Source: Aureimonas glaciei
GTDB taxonomy: Bacteria; Pseudomonadota; Alphaproteobacteria; Rhizobiales; Rhizobiaceae
Assembly (NCBI RefSeq): GCF_014643375.1
Contig: NZ_BMJJ01000001.1
Span: 825,782 to 889,781, forward strand
Length of the DNA stretch: 64,000 bases
Direction: 5' to 3'
In this document: positions 29,885 to 38,915 of the stretch, piece after piece
How positions within the stretch are numbered: position 1 is the stretch's first letter
Layout of the letters: the number at the start of each line of letters is the position of its first letter
The notes under the pieces: generated by a model
Told to the model about the DNA's origin: nothing
Databases searched by the model: none
What the model saw: the letters and a program-made list of their open reading frames with translations, nothing else
Translations under genes and position numbers: made by a program

Positions 29885-31243
29885 ATGTCTCCGGAAACCC
29901 TGCGGACCCTGATGGCGCATGCCTCGCCGCCGCGCTCGGGCGATTTTCTGGCGGGGGTGGCCTGCGACAGCGCCGCGGCACGGGTGAGGGCGCAGCGTGT
30001 GCTGGCCGATACCGGCCTGGCGGAAATCCTCGCGACGCCGCTGGTGGCGCCGGAAGAGGACGAGGTGACGCGACTGATCCTCGAAAGCCACGACGCCGCG
30101 GCCTTCGCCTCCATCGCGCACCATTCCGTCGGCTCTTTTCGCGAGTGGCTGCTGTCGGACGCCGCAACGCCCGAAACGCTCGCCGCGTTGAAATGGGCGC
30201 TGACGCCGGAAATGGTGGCGGCGGTCTCAAAGATCATGCGCAACCAGGATCTCATCGCCGTCGCCCGCAAACGGCCGGTGGTGACGGCTTTCCGCACCAC
30301 GATCGGCCTGCCCGGGCGCCTGTCGGTGCGGATCCAGCCGAACCACCCGACCGACGATGCCAGGGGCGTCGCCGCCTCGATCGTCGATGGCCTGCAGTTC
30401 GGCTGCGGCGATGCGGTGATCGGCATCAACCCGGCGACCGACAGCCCGGACGCGATGATCCGGCTGCTCGATCTGATCGAGGACCTGCGCCTCAGCCTCG
30501 GCTGCCCCGTGCAGAGCTGCGTGCTCGCCCATGTGACGACGGCGCTGAAGGTGATGGAGCGCGGCGCGCCGGTCGATCTCGTCTTCCAGTCGGTGGCGGG
30601 GTCCGAGGCCGCCAACGCTTCCTTCGGGATTGACCTTGCCGTGCTGCGCGAGGCGCATGCCGCCGCCGCCGAGCTCGGCCGCGGCACGGTCGGGCAGAAC
30701 GCGATGTATTTCGAGACGGGGCAGGGGGCGGCGCTGTCGGCCAATGCCCATCACGGCCTCGACCAGCAGACCATGGAGACCAGAGCCTATGCCGTCGCCC
30801 GGGCCTTCGATCCCTTGCTGGTGAACACTGTCGTTGGCTTCATCGGCCCGGAATATCTCTATGACGGCAAGGAGATCATCCGCGCCGGGCTGGAGGATCA
30901 TTTTTGCGGCAAACTGCTCGGCCTGCCGATGGGCGTCGACGTCTGCTACACCAACCATGCCGAGGCCGACCAGGACGACATGGACACGCTGCTGACGCTG
31001 CTCGGCGTCGCCGGCGTCAACTTCGTCATGGGCGTGCCGGGCTCGGACGACATCATGCTGAACTACCAGTCGACCTCCTTTCACGACGCCGCCTATGTCC
31101 GTAGCGCGCTGGGTCTGCGGGCCGCGCCGGAATTCGAGGCCTGGGCGCGAGACTTCGGCATCTTCGACGCGGCCGGGCAATTGCGACAGGCCGATCGCTC
31201 GCTCGAACTGCTGTCGCAGATGCAGCTTTTGGAGGCGTCCTGA
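29885..31243 (+). CDS. eutB: Ethanolamine ammonia-lyase large subunit EutB
   Basis: With EutC, the adenosylcobalamin-dependent enzyme that splits ethanolamine into acetaldehyde and ammonia. The 452-aa protein has conserved EutB segments: RIQPNHPTDD, GDAVIGINPATDS, the MYFETGQGAALSANAHHG region and FIGPEYLYDGKE. Start ATG 29885 follows GAGAAGGAA; an ATG five codons upstream is possible. EutC begins directly after the stop. No microcompartment shell genes are present, as in other soil and marine alphaproteobacteria. Confidence 0.95.
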   Translation: MSPETLRTLMAHASPPRSGDFLAGVACDSAAARVRAQRVLADTGLAEILATPLVAPEEDEVTRLILESHDAAAFASIAHHSVGSFREWLLSDAATPETLAALKWALTPEMVAAVSKIMRNQDLIAVARKRPVVTAFRTTIGLPGRLSVRIQPNHPTDDARGVAASIVDGLQFGCGDAVIGINPATDSPDAMIRLLDLIEDLRLSLGCPVQSCVLAHVTTALKVMERGAPVDLVFQSVAGSEAANASFGIDLAVLREAHAAAAELGRGTVGQNAMYFETGQGAALSANAHHGLDQQTMETRAYAVARAFDPLLVNTVVGFIGPEYLYDGKEIIRAGLEDHFCGKLLGLPMGVDVCYTNHAEADQDDMDTLLTLLGVAGVNFVMGVPGSDDIMLNYQSTSFHDAAYVRSALGLRAAPEFEAWARDFGIFDAAGQLRQADRSLELLSQMQLLEAS

Positions 31244-32014
31244 ATGGCCGGCGATGTCCCCCATCCGATCGCTGCGCTCCGGCGCTTCACCGCCGCGCGC
31301 ATCGGGCTCGGGCGCCACGGCGCCGGACTGCCGACGGCAGCGCACCTCGATTTTGCCGAGGCGCATGCGCGGGCCCGCGATGCGGTGCATGCCGGCTTCG
31401 ACGTCGACGCCATCGCCGCCGCGCTGGAGGCTGCCGGCCAGGCGCCCTTGCGCGTTTCCAGCGCCGCGCCCGACCGCGCACTCTACCTGCGCCGTCCCGA
31501 TCTCGGCCGGCAGCTCGACCCGGCGTCGCTGCCCCTTCTTCCCGCCGGCGGCGCGCCCGATCTCGTCGTCGTCATCGGCGACGGCCTGTCGGCGCATGCG
31601 GCGCACTGCTACGGCGCCGAAACGGCGCTGGCCATCCTCGCGCTCCTGCCGCGCGCGTGGACAATCGCGCCGCCGGTGCTGGCGACGGGCGCCCGCGTCG
31701 GGCTGTCCGATCCGATCGGCGCGGCGATGGGGGCGAGGCTGGTGCTGATGCTGATCGGCGAACGGCCCGGCCTCTCGGCCGCCGACAGCCTCGGCGCCTA
31801 CCTCACCTTCGCGCCGCGGCCGGGGCGCACGGATGCCGACCGCAACTGCGTGTCCAATATCCGCGACGGGGGTCTCGCGCCGGCGTTCGCGGCGGTGAAG
31901 ATCGCGGGCCTCCTGATGCGGGCCCATGCCCTCGGCCTCAGCGGCGTGCAGCTCAAGGACGACGAGGGGCTGATCGAGGCCGAACCCGGCCCTTTGGCCC
32001 TTCCGCCAAGATGA
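31244..32014 (+). CDS. eutC: Ethanolamine ammonia-lyase small subunit EutC
   Basis: Small subunit that contributes to the cobalamin and substrate site of the EutBC complex. The 256-aa protein has family motifs TAARIGLGRHGAGLPT, LVVVIGDGLSAHA, and the C-terminal DRNCVSNIRDGGL with its conserved cysteine. Its ATG abuts the eutB stop with no gap, so expression is coupled and subunits stay balanced. The ethanolamine permease follows 105 bp downstream. Confidence 0.95.
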   Translation: MAGDVPHPIAALRRFTAARIGLGRHGAGLPTAAHLDFAEAHARARDAVHAGFDVDAIAAALEAAGQAPLRVSSAAPDRALYLRRPDLGRQLDPASLPLLPAGGAPDLVVVIGDGLSAHAAHCYGAETALAILALLPRAWTIAPPVLATGARVGLSDPIGAAMGARLVLMLIGERPGLSAADSLGAYLTFAPRPGRTDADRNCVSNIRDGGLAPAFAAVKIAGLLMRAHALGLSGVQLKDDEGLIEAEPGPLALPPR

Positions 32015-32119
32015 GTCCCCAATTGCAAAAACAATAAGCACTGAACCCAGCTGCCGCGATTGACAGCAGCGCCCCATTTCGGACACATTGCCTGACGGAA
32101 TCTTGACGGGGGCACGGGC

Positions 32120-33634
32120 ATGCAGGACTCTTCGGGCGTCACCTACAAGACCGCCGACGCGGGCTATTTCGAGAAGCGCGGGCTGTCCCGCTATGCCGGC
32201 GTCTGGTCGCTCTGGGCGCTGGGCGTCGGGGCGGTCATCTCAGGCCATTTCTCCGGCTGGAATTTCGGTTTCGCCACCGGCGGCTGGGGCGGCATGCTGG
32301 GCGCGGGCATGATCATCGCGGTGATGTATCTCGGCCTGACCTTCTCCATCGCCGAGATGAGCCCGGCGCTGCCGCATACCGGCGCTGCCTACTCCTTCGC
32401 GCGAACCGCCATGGGCCCCTGGGGCGGCTTCATCACCGGGCTTTGCGAAAACGTCGAATATGTCATCACCCCAGCCGTGATCGTCACCTTCATCACCGCC
32501 TATGTGAATGCCATTCTCGGGCTCGATCCGGCCTATTCGCCGATCGTCTGGGTGATCTTCTACCTGATCTTCATCGGGCTCAACATCTACGGCCTCGAAC
32601 TCTCCTTCAAGGTGACGCTGGTGATCACCGTGATCTCGCTGGCGGTCTTGGTGTTCTTCTGGATCAGCGCGTTTCCGAGCATGGATTTCGGCCGCTGGGC
32701 GCTGAATATCGGCGTCGGGCCTGATGGTGCGGCGGTGGAGCTGCCGGAGGGCAACGGCTCCTGGTTTCCCTTCGGCTTTTCCGGCGTGCTGGCGACGCTG
32801 CCCTTCGCCGTCTGGCTGTTCCTCGCCATCGAGCAGCTGCCGCTGGCGGCCGAGGAATCGGTCGATCCCAAGCGCGACATGCCGCGCGGCATCCTCCTCG
32901 GCATGATGACGCTGATGATTTCCGCCGTGATGATCGTGCTCCTCAACCCCTCGGTGCCGGGCGTCGGTTCCTTCCACCTCTCGACCTCGCTCGAGCCGCT
33001 GCTCGACGGCTTCAAGGCGATCTACGGCGACGGCGGCGTGGTGCTGTTCGGCCTCGTGGCGCTGACCGGCCTCATCGCCAGCTTCCACACCATTCTCTAC
33101 GCGCAGGGGCGGCAGGTCTATTCGCTCTCGCGCGCCGGCTATTTCCCGACCTTCCTGTCGGTGACGCACCGGACCTACAAGACGCCGCACGTCGCGATGA
33201 TCTCCGGCGCGCTGGTCGGGCTGGCGGTCATGCTGATCATCTGGTTCGCGCTGGGCGCGACGGATGCGAGCGCGGCGATCGGCTCGATCCTGCTCAACAT
33301 GGCGGTCTTCGCCGCCATGTTCTCCTACATCATGCAGGCGATCTCCTTCATCATGCTGCGCCGGAACATGCCGGGGATCGAGCGGCCGTTCCGCTCGCCG
33401 CTCGGCATTCCCGGCGCGGTGCTGACGGTGATCATCGCGGTGGTGACGCTCAGCTACCAGGTACAGGACCCGAACTTCTTCAAGGGCGTCGTCTGGGTGG
33501 CCGTCTGGTTCGCCGTAGCCATCGCCTACTTCGCCTTCGTCGGCCGCCACAAGCTGATCCTCTCCCCCGAGGAGGAGTTCGCCATCGAGCATTCCGGCAA
33601 GAAGTTCCCGTCGGCGCTGAAGCCGGCAGAGTAG
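32120..33634 (+). CDS. eat: Ethanolamine permease (APC family)
   Basis: Inner-membrane symporter importing ethanolamine for EutBC. The 504-aa protein has about 12 hydrophobic segments and the amino acid-polyamine-organocation pattern, with the family-specific N-terminus YFEKRGLSRYAGVWSLWALGVG, here cited only as residues about 13-34, and the IEQLPLAAEESVDPKRDMP loop. Direct position after eutBC supports the substrate. A strong hairpin terminator follows the stop. Confidence 0.92.
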   Translation: MQDSSGVTYKTADAGYFEKRGLSRYAGVWSLWALGVGAVISGHFSGWNFGFATGGWGGMLGAGMIIAVMYLGLTFSIAEMSPALPHTGAAYSFARTAMGPWGGFITGLCENVEYVITPAVIVTFITAYVNAILGLDPAYSPIVWVIFYLIFIGLNIYGLELSFKVTLVITVISLAVLVFFWISAFPSMDFGRWALNIGVGPDGAAVELPEGNGSWFPFGFSGVLATLPFAVWLFLAIEQLPLAAEESVDPKRDMPRGILLGMMTLMISAVMIVLLNPSVPGVGSFHLSTSLEPLLDGFKAIYGDGGVVLFGLVALTGLIASFHTILYAQGRQVYSLSRAGYFPTFLSVTHRTYKTPHVAMISGALVGLAVMLIIWFALGATDASAAIGSILLNMAVFAAMFSYIMQAISFIMLRRNMPGIERPFRSPLGIPGAVLTVIIAVVTLSYQVQDPNFFKGVVWVAVWFAVAIAYFAFVGRHKLILSPEEEFAIEHSGKKFPSALKPAE

Positions 33635-33649
33635 CGAGGACCTCCATCG

Positions 33650-33678
33650 AAGGGCCCCGGCACGACGCCGGGGCCCTT
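33650..33678 (+). terminator. Terminator hairpin after the ethanolamine operon
   Basis: Perfect 11-bp stem AAGGGCCCCGG/CCGGGGCCCTT with a 7-nt loop, 16 bp after the permease stop. The T-run is short (TTTG), so efficiency may be modest, but position and stem strength fit an intrinsic terminator. The remaining about 195 bp before the next gene shows nothing recognisable. Confidence 0.75.
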
Positions 33679-33874
33679 TGCGTTGAGGCGGTCAGGCGCC
33701 CCCGATCTGCCCCTGCGGTTACCAAATGTGGCGAAACCCGGTCCGCCCTTGCTCACAAGCCTTTTCAAAGTCTGCCGATCCTGCGATGGCTGGCAGGACC
33801 CGCCGAAACTCCTGCAGCGCAGGGGCTGCGGGCGCCAGGCCCTTCCAGGAGGACCGCCCCGGGGCGGTTGAGCA

Positions 33875-35779
33875 ATGAAGCGACAGATTGGTTGGGCCGA
33901 GCGGCTCCGTTACGAATTCGACAAGTCGATGGCCGCCGGGCCGATCGCGCTCATCGGCTGGCTGGCCGTCATCTCGGTGCTGATCATCGCCCTCGCCGGG
34001 GCGTTTCTCGCGATCACGCAGATCGCCCCCGAGGGCGGCAGCCCACTCAGCTTCACCGAGGGCTTCTGGGCCTCGCTGATGCGCACGCTGGATTCCGGCA
34101 CCATGGGCGGCGACACCGGCTGGGGCTTTCGCCTGGTCATGCTGGCGGTGACGCTGGCCGGCATCTTCGTCGTCTCGGCGCTGATCGGTGTTCTGAGCGC
34201 GGGAGTCGATTCCAAGCTCGACGAGTTGCGCAAGGGGCGCAGCCAGATCCTGGAGACCGACCACACCATCATCTTCAACTGGTCCCCCTCGATCTTCGAC
34301 ATCCTGTCGGAGCTTTCGATCGCCAATGCCAACCAGAAGCGGCCGCGGGTCGTCGTCATGGCAACGAAGGACAAGGTCGAGATGGAGGACGAGATCGCCT
34401 TGAAGGCCGGCAATCTCGGCCGGACGAAGGTGATCTGCCGCAGCGGCGACCCGACCGACCTCTACGACCTCGCCATCGTCAACCCGCAGGCCTCCAAATC
34501 GGTGATCGTGCTGTCGCCCGAGGTCGAGGATCCCGATTCCAGCGTCATCAAGACGATCCTCGCCCTCGTCAACGACCCCAAGCGCCGCCCCGCGCCCTAC
34601 CGGATCGCGGCCGAGGTCCGCAACGGCCGCAATGCCGACGTGGCGCGGGCGGTGGGCGGTGCCGAGCTGCAGCTCATTCTCGCCGACGACCTGATCTCCA
34701 AGATCGTGGTGCAGTCGAGCCGGCAATCGGGCCTCAGCGCGGTCTATTCCGAGCTTCTCGATTTCGACGGCTGCGAGATCTACACCACCGCGCAGCCCCA
34801 GTTGACCGGCCTCTCTTTCGGAGAGGCGATGCTGTCCTACGAGTCGAGCGCGCTGATCGGCCTCTGCGATCCCGCCGGCCGGGTCTATCTCAACCCGCCG
34901 ATGGACAGCATCGTCACGGCCGACATGCGCGCCATCGTGATCGCCGAGGACGACGACACGATCAGGATGGAGAAGCCCGATCCCGCCCGTTTCGACTTCA
35001 GCGCCATCAGGACGCTGCGGGTGGAGGACAGGGGATCGGAGCGGACGCTGGTGCTCGGCTGGAACCGGCGCGGGCCGATGATCGCGCTGGAGCTGTCGCG
35101 CTATGTCGCGCCGGGTTCGCTTCTCACCATCGCCGCCGACACCCCCGACCTCGAAGCCGAGCTGCAGACGCTGCGCCTCGCCGGCGATACGCTCAGCGTC
35201 GAGTTCTGCCGCATCGACACCTCGCACCGCCCCTCGCTGGAGGCGCTGGACATTCCGGCCTATGACCGGGTGATCGTGCTCGGCTACAGCGATCACATGG
35301 AACCCCAGCCTGCCGATACCCGCACCCTCGTCACGCTCCTGCACCTGCGGCGCATCGCCGAGGCGGCGGGGCGCCATATCGGCGTCGTCAGCGAGATGAC
35401 CGACGTGCGCAACCGCAAGCTGGCCGAGGTGACGAGAACCGACGATTTCGTCGTCAGCAACAAGCTCGTCAGCCTGATGCTGGCGCAGGCCTCGGAAAAC
35501 GAGCACCTGGCGGCGATCTTCGACGAGTTGCTCGACGAGAACGGCGCGGAGATCTACATGCGGCCGGTCTCCGACTATGTCGCCATCGACGCGCCGGTGA
35601 CGTTCTTCACCATTGCCGAGTCCGCGCGCCGCCGCGGCGAGGTTGCCTTCGGCTACCGCCGCCTGCGCAAGGGCGGTGCGGATGCCCGCAGCATGGGCGG
35701 CGTCGTCGTCAACCCGGGAAAGGCCGAGGCGCTGCAATACGTGCCAGGCGACAAGGTCATCGTCCTGGCGCACCAGTAG
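33875..35779 (+). CDS. CASTOR/POLLUX-type ion channel with RCK-like domains
   Basis: Predicted membrane ion channel gated by cytosolic TrkA-N/RCK-type domains. The 634-aa protein has two hydrophobic segments at about 22-47 and 86-109 enclosing a pore-like loop LMRTLDSGTMGGDTGWG (68-84), then a long soluble part with repeated Rossmann-like nucleotide-binding units (starts near HTIIFNWSP, TLVLGWNRRG). The loop matches the CASTOR/POLLUX family, known in plants as symbiotic nuclear channels, and lacks TVGYG. Bacterial members are poorly studied; the ion and the ligand are unknown. It stands alone between terminators. Confidence 0.82.
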   Translation: MKRQIGWAERLRYEFDKSMAAGPIALIGWLAVISVLIIALAGAFLAITQIAPEGGSPLSFTEGFWASLMRTLDSGTMGGDTGWGFRLVMLAVTLAGIFVVSALIGVLSAGVDSKLDELRKGRSQILETDHTIIFNWSPSIFDILSELSIANANQKRPRVVVMATKDKVEMEDEIALKAGNLGRTKVICRSGDPTDLYDLAIVNPQASKSVIVLSPEVEDPDSSVIKTILALVNDPKRRPAPYRIAAEVRNGRNADVARAVGGAELQLILADDLISKIVVQSSRQSGLSAVYSELLDFDGCEIYTTAQPQLTGLSFGEAMLSYESSALIGLCDPAGRVYLNPPMDSIVTADMRAIVIAEDDDTIRMEKPDPARFDFSAIRTLRVEDRGSERTLVLGWNRRGPMIALELSRYVAPGSLLTIAADTPDLEAELQTLRLAGDTLSVEFCRIDTSHRPSLEALDIPAYDRVIVLGYSDHMEPQPADTRTLVTLLHLRRIAEAAGRHIGVVSEMTDVRNRKLAEVTRTDDFVVSNKLVSLMLAQASENEHLAAIFDELLDENGAEIYMRPVSDYVAIDAPVTFFTIAESARRRGEVAFGYRRLRKGGADARSMGGVVVNPGKAEALQYVPGDKVIVLAHQ

Positions 35780-36074
35780 CCGCGGCAAGCGCTGCGGTTC
35801 GGGGAAGCGGCAGCTGTCGCCGTCGAGGCGACCGGGCCTCGCGGTCGCCTCGACGTCGTGTCGAGCCAGCGTCCCCTGGCGCTCCGTGAGGACGGTTCCG
35901 ACCCAAGCCGCCGGAACTGCGCCGCCCGTCGGTTGCTTCCTCTGGCCGTGCAGCCAAGACAGGGCGTGCGGCCCAGTCCATGCTTTGACGCATGGCTGCA
36001 GTGTCGAATCGACACTTCATATTGCAGCGCAGCAAGCGCATCTTATGGGGGAACACAGACCCCAGGAGATTTCG
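35780..36074. promoter_or_regulatory. Intergenic region with a 15-bp palindrome before a small gene
   Basis: No gene is evident in this 295-bp stretch. GTGTCGA-A-TCGACAC at 36001-36015 is a perfect 7-bp inverted repeat; it is followed by CATATT, a possible -10, about 55 bp before the small gene's ATG. It may be an operator for that gene. The regulator is unknown. Confidence 0.45.
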
Positions 36075-36251
36075 ATGTCGTCCCTCAGCCCCCGCCGTTC
36101 CTTCCGCTCCAGCGTCTCGTCCTTCCTGCGTGCCGTCGGCGGTGCCCAGGAATGCGCACGGGCCGCGGAGAGCGGCCGGATGCCGAGCCGCGAGGCGCTG
36201 CGCGCCGTCGGCATCGACGCCGAGGCCTGGAGCCGCATCGGCACCCGCTGA
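36075..36251 (+). CDS. Small protein of unknown function, 58 aa
   Basis: I do not recognise this protein. It is basic and serine/arginine-rich at the N-terminus (MSSLSPRRSFRSSVSSFLRA), and the C-terminal half reads PSREALRAVGIDAEAWSRIG, faintly like the C-terminal helix of DUF1127-type small proteins. No signal peptide or membrane segment. It is supported as a real gene by an AGGAG site 6 bp before the ATG, an upstream palindrome with a possible -10, and an intrinsic terminator 38 bp after the stop. Confidence 0.6.
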   Translation: MSSLSPRRSFRSSVSSFLRAVGGAQECARAAESGRMPSREALRAVGIDAEAWSRIGTR

Positions 36252-36289
36252 TCGACGAGACGAACGGGCCCCACGGGCCACGAGAACGA

Positions 36290-36325
36290 AAAAGGCCCCG
36301 GACGCGATCGCGTTCGGGGCCTTTT
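36290..36325. terminator. Bidirectional terminator between the small gene and terC
   Basis: AAAAGGCCCCG (36290-36300) and CGGGGCCTTTT (36315-36325) form an 11-bp stem extended by ACGCG/CGCGT around a tiny loop, with T-runs on both strands. It serves the plus-strand small gene and could also stop minus-strand transcription coming from terC. Confidence 0.85.
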
Positions 36326-36428
36326 CTATGGCGTAAGCTGATGACGGTCGGAGCGGAACGGCATTCCCGGAAGGCCGCTTTCGCCCGCGGCATTCGAGAG
36401 GCGGCGGGCCGCCTCTCGGGATCTGGCC

Positions 36429-37079
36429 TCAGTGACCCCCGAAGCTGAAGGGCAGCCAGTCGAAGCTGCCGGGCCAGACGGCCTCCGATCCATCGACCAT
36501 CATCTTCAGCGCGACATAGAAGATAATGGCGAGGCCGACATAGGCGATCCAGCGGTGCTTGTGCAGCAGCTTGGCGATGAAGTTGGCAGCCAGGCCCATC
36601 AGGCCGATCGACAGGACGAGGCCGACGATCAGCACCCAAGTGTGCTCGCCGGCGGCACCGGCGACGGCCAGGACGTTGTCGAGCGACATCGACACGTCGG
36701 CGATGAGGATCTGCCAGGCCGCCTGCGCGAAGGTCTTGCGCGGGCCGGCGACGGCGTTGCCGTGGACGTCGAGCGCGTCGATCTCGTGCGCCGGCTCGCG
36801 CAGCTCGCGCCACATCTTCCAGCAGACATAGAGAAGCAGCAGGCCGCCGGCGATCAGCAGCGCGCCGCCGAAGCTGAGCAGGATCTGGGTGCCGGCGGCG
36901 AAGATGATGCGCAGCACCGTCGCGGCGAGAATGCCGACGAGGATCGCCTTGGCGCGGACCTCCTTCGGCAGACCGGCGGCGGCCAGGCCGATCACCACGG
37001 CGTTGTCGCCGGCCAGCACCAGATCGATCATGATGATCTGCAGCAGCGAGGTCAGGGCCTCGGGGGTTAGAAAGTCCAT
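36429..37079 (-). CDS. TerC family integral membrane protein
   Basis: Membrane protein of the TerC/Alx/YjbE type, linked in known members to manganese efflux or metal handling. The 216-aa protein has about six to seven hydrophobic segments and the conserved acidic motifs DLVLAGDNAVVIG (19-31) and ADVSMSLDNVLAVAG, each with the Asp-Asn pair thought to bind metal. It is downstream of tctA on the same strand with a 112-bp leader. GAGGA precedes the start. The manganese link is by family only. Confidence 0.88.
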   Translation of the reverse strand: MDFLTPEALTSLLQIIMIDLVLAGDNAVVIGLAAAGLPKEVRAKAILVGILAATVLRIIFAAGTQILLSFGGALLIAGGLLLLYVCWKMWRELREPAHEIDALDVHGNAVAGPRKTFAQAAWQILIADVSMSLDNVLAVAGAAGEHTWVLIVGLVLSIGLMGLAANFIAKLLHKHRWIAYVGLAIIFYVALKMMVDGSEAVWPGSFDWLPFSFGGH

Positions 37080-37191
37080 GCGATAATCCTCAGAAGGCCA
37101 TCAGGCCGAGTTGGGCAGGCGGGTTCCGCCGAGACCATGGCGGACGCCCGCTGGGGACCCGTGGGCGGGGCCCCGGCAAGCGAAGAAAGTG

Positions 37192-38799
37192 TCAGTCCTC
37201 GTCCGCAGCCAGCTGGGCGAGGACCTTGCCCTTGCCGCGGGCGCGCAGGATGAGCGGAACGAAGAGCGCGGTGGCCGCCAGGAGCAGCAGCACGATCGCC
37301 AGCGGCGAGCCGACCAGCACCGACATGTCGCCCTGGCTGATCGACAGCGCGCGCCGCAGCTGCTGCTCGGCCATGGGGCCAAGGATCAGGCCGACGACCA
37401 CCGGCGCGATCGGGTAGCCGAAGCGCCTTAGCATGTAGCCCATCAGGCCGAAGAGCAGCAGCATGCCGAGCTCGACCGGGGAGGGATTGGCGCCGACCGT
37501 GCCGAGCGTGGCGAAGACCAGGATGCCGGCGTAGAGCCAGTGCCGCGGGATCGTCAGGAGCCGGACCCACAGACCGATCAGCGGCAGGTTGAGGACGACC
37601 AGCATCAGGTTGGCGATGAGCAGCGAGGCGATCAGGCCCCAGACGAGGTCGGGCGAGTTGACGAAGAGGAGCGGGCCCGGCTGCAGGCCGAACTGCTGGA
37701 AGCCGGCGAGCATGATCGCCGCCGTCGCCGTTGTCGGCAGGCCGAGCGTCAGCAGCGGCACCAGCGTGCCGGCGGCCGAGGCGTTGTTGGCCGCTTCCGG
37801 ACCGGCGACGCCCTCGATCGCGCCATGGCCGAACTCTTCCGGCTTCTTGGCGAACTGCTTTTCCGTGGCATAGGACAGGAAGGTGCCGATTTCGGCGCCG
37901 CCGGCGGGCATGGCGCCGATCGGGAAGCCGATCGCCGTGCCGCGCAGCCACGGCTTCCAGGAGCGGCTCCAGTCCTCGCAATTCATCCACAGCGATCCCT
38001 TGATCGCCTCGACCTTGTCGGGCGTGCGGTGGCCGGCGGCGGCGACCGAAAGCGTCTCGCCGATGGCGAACAGCGCGACGGCGAGCGTCGTCACCTCGAT
38101 GCCGTCGAGGAGAGCTGCCGAAATATTGCCGAACAGACCGCCGAGCCAGGCATAGAGGCCGCTGAGGAAGCCGCCGGTAGCAGCCATGTCGCTGAAGAAC
38201 GGGCCGACGCCGTTGAAGGTGAGGCGCGCCTGTCCGGTCTGCAGGTCGATGCCGATGAGGCCGAGCGTCAGGCCGATGGCGAGGGCCGTCAGGCCGCGCA
38301 GGGTGGAATCGCCGAAAGCGGCCGAGACGGTGATGAAGGCGAGGACCATGAGCGCGAAATACTCGGCCGGCCCGAAGGACAGAGCGAACTTCACCACCCA
38401 GGGGGCGAGGAAGGCGAGGCCGAGCGTCGCGATCAGGCCGGCGACGAAGGAGCCGATGGCGGCGGTGGCCAGCGCCGGCCCGCCGCGTCCGGCGCGGGCC
38501 ATCTTGTTGCCCTCGAGGGCGGTGACGATCGAGGCGCTTTCGCCCGGCGTGTTGAGCAGGATCGAGGTGGTCGAGCCACCATACATGCCGCCATAGTAGA
38601 TGCCGGCGAACATGATCAGCGAGCCGGCGGCGTCGAGCTGGTAGGTGACCGGGAGCAGCAGCGCCACCGTCAGCGCCGGGCCGATGCCCGGCAGAACGCC
38701 GACGGCGGTCCCCAACGTCACGCCGATGAGCGCGTAGAAGAGGTTCATCGGCTCCATGGCGGTCAGGATGCCATTGCCGAGCAGGACGAAGGTATCCAT
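37192..38799 (-). CDS. tctA: Tripartite tricarboxylate transporter, large permease TctA
   Basis: Large 12-helix membrane subunit of a tripartite tricarboxylate (TTT) uptake system. The 535-aa protein has [17 protein letters not shown], the [19 protein letters not shown] signature, and its second copy around [19 protein letters not shown]. Start at 38799 gives [10 protein letters not shown] and follows GGAAG. It is third in tctC-tctB-tctA, separated from tctB by a 114-bp gap with strong hairpins. Substrate unknown; citrate or related carboxylates are usual. Confidence 0.93.
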   Translation of the reverse strand: MDTFVLLGNGILTAMEPMNLFYALIGVTLGTAVGVLPGIGPALTVALLLPVTYQLDAAGSLIMFAGIYYGGMYGGSTTSILLNTPGESASIVTALEGNKMARAGRGGPALATAAIGSFVAGLIATLGLAFLAPWVVKFALSFGPAEYFALMVLAFITVSAAFGDSTLRGLTALAIGLTLGLIGIDLQTGQARLTFNGVGPFFSDMAATGGFLSGLYAWLGGLFGNISAALLDGIEVTTLAVALFAIGETLSVAAAGHRTPDKVEAIKGSLWMNCEDWSRSWKPWLRGTAIGFPIGAMPAGGAEIGTFLSYATEKQFAKKPEEFGHGAIEGVAGPEAANNASAAGTLVPLLTLGLPTTATAAIMLAGFQQFGLQPGPLLFVNSPDLVWGLIASLLIANLMLVVLNLPLIGLWVRLLTIPRHWLYAGILVFATLGTVGANPSPVELGMLLLFGLMGYMLRRFGYPIAPVVVGLILGPMAEQQLRRALSISQGDMSVLVGSPLAIVLLLLAATALFVPLILRARGKGKVLAQLAADED

Positions 38800-38815
38800 G
38801 ACGAGCTTCCGCTTA

Positions 38816-38863
38816 GAGCACGATCCCGAAAGGTGGCCTTCCGGCTTTCGGAACAGATCGTGC
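38816..38863. repeat. Palindromic repeat between tctB and tctA
   Basis: Nested inverted repeat: outer arms GCACGATC/GATCGTGC and inner arms CCGAAAG/CTTTCGG. The sequence matches a palindromic element I know as widespread in Rhizobium, Agrobacterium and Bradyrhizobium intergenic regions (GAGCATGATCCCGAAAAGTG form). It lies 17 bp before the tctA start, so its hairpin would sit in the mRNA leader near the ribosome site. Confidence 0.75.
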
Positions 38864-38877
38864 GAAATCAAAGAACC

Positions 38878-38915
38878 AAAGCGGGACGGCGTTTCGGGAA
38901 ACGCCGTCCCGCTTT
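38878..38915 (-). other. Long perfect hairpin at the tctB 3' end
   Basis: AAAGCGGGACGGCGTTT and AAACGCCGTCCCGCTTT form a perfect 17-bp stem with a CGGG loop, overlapping the tctB stop codon. It is strong enough to act as a partial terminator or as a 3' shield that raises tctC and tctB transcript levels over tctA. With the T-run in the right arm, termination is possible in either direction. Confidence 0.75.

Noticed and set aside
37080-37191. Possible yybP-ykoY manganese riboswitch before terC
   Set aside because: TerC genes often have one, but I could not find the conserved loop sequences in this leader; the only CTGACA is the end of tctA. An Infernal search with RF00080 would settle it.
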